From Gemmatimonadaceae bacterium (lineage in GTDB: Bacteria; Gemmatimonadota; Gemmatimonadetes; Gemmatimonadales; Gemmatimonadaceae), in contig JAHBVT010000001.1 of assembly GCA_019637355.1 (NCBI GenBank), positions 2,077,192-2,141,191 of the forward strand: DNA of 64,000 nucleotides, read 5' to 3'. Below are positions 60,816 through 64,000 of the stretch, one piece after another. A program made the translations under genes and the position numbers. The stretch's first letter is position 1; each line of letters begins with the position of its first letter. The notes under the pieces were generated by a model, which was not told the DNA's origin, ran no database searches, and saw only the letters and a program-made list of their open reading frames with translations.

Positions 60816-62333
60816 ATGTCCCTCGTCGAGTGCGTCCCGAATTTCTCCGAAGGCCGTGACCAACCCACGATCGACGCCATCCGTGACGCCATCGCGTCGG
60901 TGGACGGCGTGGTCGTGCTGGACGTCAGCTCCGATGCGAGCCACAACCGCAGTGTCGTCACCTTCGTCGCGCCGGTCGAGAAGGCCGCCGAGGCCGCCTT
61001 TCGGGGCATCAAGGTCGCCAGCGAGCGGATCGACCTCACCAAGCACAGCGGCGAACACCCGCGTATCGGTGCCACCGACGTCTGCCCGTTCATCCCGCTC
61101 GAAGGCGCCTCGATGCAGGACTGCATCGTCCTCGCGCGCACGCTCGGCGAGCGCGTCGGCAGCGAGTTGAGCATCCCGGTGTTCCTCTACGAACGTGCCG
61201 CGACGCGGCCCGACCGCACGAACCTCGCGGACATCCGTCGCGGCGAGTTCGAACAGGCCCGTGAAGAGCTCGGCACGAATCCCAATCGCGTGCCGGACTT
61301 CGGACCCAACAAGATCCACCCCACCGCCGGCGCCACTGTCATCGGTGCGCGGCCGTTTCTCGTCGCCTACAACGTGTACCTCGGCGGCAAGGAGCACGTC
61401 GGCATCGCCAAGTCCGTGGCCAAGGCCGTGCGCGGCTCCAGTGGAGGCCTCAAGGGCGTGAAGGGCCTCGGACTCGAGGTGGATGGGCAGGCGCAGGTGT
61501 CGATGAACCTCGTGGACCTCGACGCCACTCCCCTGCACCGTGCCTACGAGATGGTGAAGATGGAAGCCGAGGCGCTGGGCGTGACGCCGACCTGGAGCGA
61601 GGTCGTCGGGTTGGTGCCGGAGCGGGCGCTGTTCGAGACCGCCGCGCGACACCTGCGCTGGAAGGACTACACGCCGAACGCGGTGCTCGAACGCAAGGTG
61701 CGCGCGGCAGTCCAAGGCGGCGAATCGCTCGCCGGCTTCGTCGGCGATGTTGCGAGCTCGGCACCCGTTCCGGGCGGCGGATCCGTCGTGGCGCTGGTGG
61801 GCTCGCTCGCCGCCGCGCTCGCGCAGATGGTCTCGGGCCTCACGGTGGGCCGCAAGAAGTACGCGGCCGTCGAAGACGAGATGAAGGAGCTGGGCCTGCG
61901 CGCCAACGCCCTCGTGCGTCGGCTCAAGGCGCTCAAGGACGAGGACGCCGCCGCGTACACGCTGGTCAGCAACGCCTACAAGCTGCCCAAGGACACACCC
62001 GAGCAGGAGACCGCGCGCACCGCGGCGATCCAAGCCGGCCTGATGAAGGCCGCCGAGGTGCCGTTGGAGACGGCGCGCTGGTGCGCCGAGGTGGCGGAGT
62101 TGGCGGCGATCTGCGCAGTGAAGGGCAACACCAACGCGGCGTCGGATGCGGGCGTCGGTGCGCTGCTCGCTGAAGCTGCGGCGAAGGGCGCGGCCTACAA
62201 CGTGCGGATCAACGTGGTGGCGATGCCGGACAAGGCGGCGGGGGCGGCGCTGGCTGAGGAGGCGCAGCGGCTGGTTGCGGCGGCGTCCGATGCCGCCAAG
62301 CGCGCGACTTCGGCGGTCGAGGCGCAGCTCTAG
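60816..62333 (+). CDS. ftcD: glutamate formimidoyltransferase / formimidoyl-THF cyclodeaminase fusion
   Basis: Two activities of the histidine-degradation route that move the formimidoyl group to tetrahydrofolate and release ammonia. Residues 1-300 are the transferase (VECVPNFSEGRD, FGPNKIHPTAGATVIGAR), and residues about 315-505 the cyclodeaminase (PVPGGGSVVALVGSLAAALAQMV). Fused forms are usual in animals and found in some bacteria. ATG 60816 is the family start MSLVECVPNFSEG. No other hut gene is in view. The stop overlaps the convergent map stop. Confidence 0.96.
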   Translation: MSLVECVPNFSEGRDQPTIDAIRDAIASVDGVVVLDVSSDASHNRSVVTFVAPVEKAAEAAFRGIKVASERIDLTKHSGEHPRIGATDVCPFIPLEGASMQDCIVLARTLGERVGSELSIPVFLYERAATRPDRTNLADIRRGEFEQAREELGTNPNRVPDFGPNKIHPTAGATVIGARPFLVAYNVYLGGKEHVGIAKSVAKAVRGSSGGLKGVKGLGLEVDGQAQVSMNLVDLDATPLHRAYEMVKMEAEALGVTPTWSEVVGLVPERALFETAARHLRWKDYTPNAVLERKVRAAVQGGESLAGFVGDVASSAPVPGGGSVVALVGSLAAALAQMVSGLTVGRKKYAAVEDEMKELGLRANALVRRLKALKDEDAAAYTLVSNAYKLPKDTPEQETARTAAIQAGLMKAAEVPLETARWCAEVAELAAICAVKGNTNAASDAGVGALLAEAAAKGAAYNVRINVVAMPDKAAGAALAEEAQRLVAAASDAAKRATSAVEAQL

Positions 62334-63082
62334 AGCGTCGTCAGCACCCGCGGCCCTTCGGCCGTGATCGCCACCGTATGCTCGAAGTGCGCGCTCAGCG
62401 ACCCGTCCAGCGTCACGATCGTCCACTTGTCGCTCAGCGTCTTGGTCGCCGGCCCGCCCGCGTTCACCATCGGCTCGATCGCCAACGTCATCCCCGTCTG
62501 GAGCCGCGGGCCACGCTTGGGCTTGCCGTAGTTGGGCACCTGCGGCTCCTCGTGCATCGACGCGCCGACGCCGTGGCCCACGAGGTCCTTCACCACGCTG
62601 AAGCCGGCCTTCTCCACCACCGCCGAACAGGCAGCGCCGAGGTCGCCGATGTGGTTGCCGAGCGTGCAGGCGTTGATGGCCGCGTAGAGCGACTGCTCGG
62701 TGACGTCCATCAGGCGCCGCGCTGCGGGGCTGATCTCGCCCACGGCGTAGGTCCAGGCGCTATCGGTGTGGAAGCCGCCGTAGTAGACGCCGATGTCCAC
62801 CGTGATGAGGTCGCCGGCCTTGAGGATCCGCTTGGCGCTGGGGATCCCGTGCACGATCTCCTCGTTCAGCGAGATGCAGGCGGAGCCGGGGAAGCCGTAC
62901 AGGCCCTTGAACGACGGCGTGGCGCCGGCGTGGGAGCGGATGAAGGTCTCCACCATCCGGTCGACCTCCAGCGTGGAGATCCCGGGCTGCAGCGCCGGCT
63001 TGATGTGCTGGTGCGTGGCGGCGAGGATGCGGCCGCTGGCCGCCATCGTCTCGAGCTCGCGGGGGCTCTTGAGCTGGATCAC
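62330..63082 (-). CDS. map: methionine aminopeptidase, type I
   Basis: Removes the initiator Met from new proteins. The 250-residue enzyme has the five metal ligands in DIGVYYGGFHTDSAWTY near 96-112, GHGVGASMHEEP near 165, AIEPMV near 204 and the Glu of the C-terminal FEHTVAI. GTG 63082 is the first start after adk, 16 bases away. Part of the secY-adk-map order common in bacteria. Confidence 0.97.
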   Translation of the reverse strand: MIQLKSPRELETMAASGRILAATHQHIKPALQPGISTLEVDRMVETFIRSHAGATPSFKGLYGFPGSACISLNEEIVHGIPSAKRILKAGDLITVDIGVYYGGFHTDSAWTYAVGEISPAARRLMDVTEQSLYAAINACTLGNHIGDLGAACSAVVEKAGFSVVKDLVGHGVGASMHEEPQVPNYGKPKRGPRLQTGMTLAIEPMVNAGGPATKTLSDKWTIVTLDGSLSAHFEHTVAITAEGPRVLTTL

Positions 63083-63098
63083 GGGCGTCCCGGGCCGC

Positions 63099-63737
63099 TC
63101 AGCGGCCGACCGCCCTCAGCGCGCGCGCGAAGACGTCGTCGAACGACCCGACGGCATCGATATGCTGCACGTTGGCGCCCTCGCCCACATACCAGTCGAG
63201 CACGGGCTTGGTCTGCGCGTGGTAGACCTTGAGCCGGTTGCGGATGGCCTCGGGCTCGTCGTCCTTGCGGCGCACCAGGGTGCCGCCGCAGCCGTCCGGG
63301 CAGGGCGCCCCCGGCTGCTGGCCGGTGAACGGCTTCTGGTTCTTGTCGCAGGTGGTACGGCCGGAGAGGCGCTGCACCAGCAGTTCGTCGTCGATCTGGA
63401 AGTCGAGCACGACGTCCACGCCCGTGCCGATCTCGGCGGTCATCCGCTTGAGGCCCTCGGCCTGCGGCACGGTGCGGACCACGCCATCGAGGATGGCACC
63501 CTTGGCGTAGGTCGGCGACAGCAGTGCTTCCTTGATGATGCCGAGGATGACGGCGTCGGGCACGAGGTCGCCGCGGTCCATATAGGCCTTGGCCTCGAGG
63601 CCCAGCGGCGTCCCGTCCTTCACTGCGGCCCGGAGCACGTCGCCGGTGGCCAGCTTGGAAACGCCAAGGGAAGCGGCAATGCGCTCCCCTTGTGTGCCCT
63701 TGCCAGCGCCCGGCGGACCGAGCAGGACGACGATCAC
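63099..63737 (-). CDS. adk: adenylate kinase
   Basis: Balances AMP, ADP and ATP. The 212-residue enzyme has GPPGAGKGTQ at 7-16, the AMP site and a long LID (about 120-160). The LID has CDKN..PCPDGCGG, so three Cys where zinc types have four, and zinc binding is doubtful. GTG 63737 follows secY after one base. Confidence 0.97.
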   Translation of the reverse strand: MIVVLLGPPGAGKGTQGERIAASLGVSKLATGDVLRAAVKDGTPLGLEAKAYMDRGDLVPDAVILGIIKEALLSPTYAKGAILDGVVRTVPQAEGLKRMTAEIGTGVDVVLDFQIDDELLVQRLSGRTTCDKNQKPFTGQQPGAPCPDGCGGTLVRRKDDEPEAIRNRLKVYHAQTKPVLDWYVGEGANVQHIDAVGSFDDVFARALRAVGR

Positions 63738-63738
63738 C

Positions 63739-64000
63739 TCAGAAGCCCTGCTGGACGTTGCGTCCGCGGAAGCGGACCTTGCCGCCCTTCTTCATAAAGC
63801 CGTCGTACTTGCGCAGCAGCAGGTGCTGCTGCATCTGGGCCATCGTGTCCAGCGCCACGCCGACCACGATCAGCAGCGAGGTGCCGCCGAACTGGAAGGG
63901 GACGGAGAACAGGTCGGCCAGGAAGATCGGCATCAGGGCGATCGTCGTCAGGAACGCGGCACCCGGCAGGGTGATGCGCGTGACCACGTGGTCGATATGC
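63739..64000 (-). CDS. secY: SecY protein-translocation channel, C-terminal part only
   Basis: The frame runs off the window end, so only about 86 C-terminal residues are seen. [20 protein letters not shown] begins the last membrane helices, and the tail [18 protein letters not shown] is the typical basic SecY end. The beginning of the gene lies beyond 64000. Cotranscribed with adk and map. Confidence 0.95.
   Translation of the reverse strand, partial: HIDHVVTRITLPGAAFLTTIALMPIFLADLFSVPFQFGGTSLLIVVGVALDTMAQMQQHLLLRKYDGFMKKGGKVRFRGRNVQQGF

Overview
The window is high in G+C and gene-dense. It makes heavy use of GTG starts and of 4-base ATGA/GTGA overlaps, and it carries several eukaryote-type protein kinases with zinc ribbons, a B12-dependent ribonucleotide reductase, HExxH surface proteins and a MoxR/BatA-type operon. 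Together these suggest a chromosomal segment of a Gram-negative, probably Gemmatimonadota-like bacterium. That placement is an inference from gene content and style; no rRNA gene is present to confirm it. I saw no tRNA, rRNA or CRISPR array.

Layout. 1-1214: left-edge accessory block with a truncated higBA toxin-antitoxin pair and an unknown gene. 1415-7866: nrdJ, a gamma-carbonic anhydrase and a large metalloprotease/propeller/barrel protein. 7981-15237: signalling cluster of zinc-ribbon/FHA protein, Ser/Thr kinase, PP2C phosphatase, FHA-trypsin protease and a convergent second kinase. 15304-18826: MurNAc recycling operon murQ-anmK plus a GH3 protein that has lost its catalytic residues. 18909-24511: barrel protein, gamma-glutamyltranspeptidase, ABC exporter and a small barrel protein with a clear terminator. 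24583-30004: membrane protein, ccdA, fur, priA and a third kinase. 30298-30957: an isolated exported protein of foreign character. 30976-40702: corA, then a nine-gene operon from a small protein and a ubiquitin-like protein through moxR, DUF58, BatA, DUF4175 and DUF4159 to a histone-deacetylase homologue.

40747-48395 is the accessory core. It holds an IS30 copy, a frameshifted IS110, a four-gene operon for a secreted six-cysteine peptide with two thioredoxin-fold partners and a beta-propeller (44412-46910), and a decayed IS30 that contains an IS110 fragment. 48420-64000 returns to housekeeping genes: D-amino acid transaminase, a metallopeptidase, glyQS, purA (with a promoter-proximal terminator), trpS-mgtC-dehydrogenase-pilT-aldolase, an inositol phosphatase, ftcD, and the map-adk-secY end of the ribosomal-protein region.

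Two observations stand out. First, the palindrome CATG is almost absent from the chromosomal backbone: I found one copy by eye, at 33787. It occurs at least 14 times in three short blocks (1-1214, 30298-30957, 44256-47956). This points to a CATG-directed selection in the host and marks the imported DNA. Second, the six-cysteine peptide operon lies in one of those blocks and looks like a self-contained export and disulfide-handling module whose function I cannot name.
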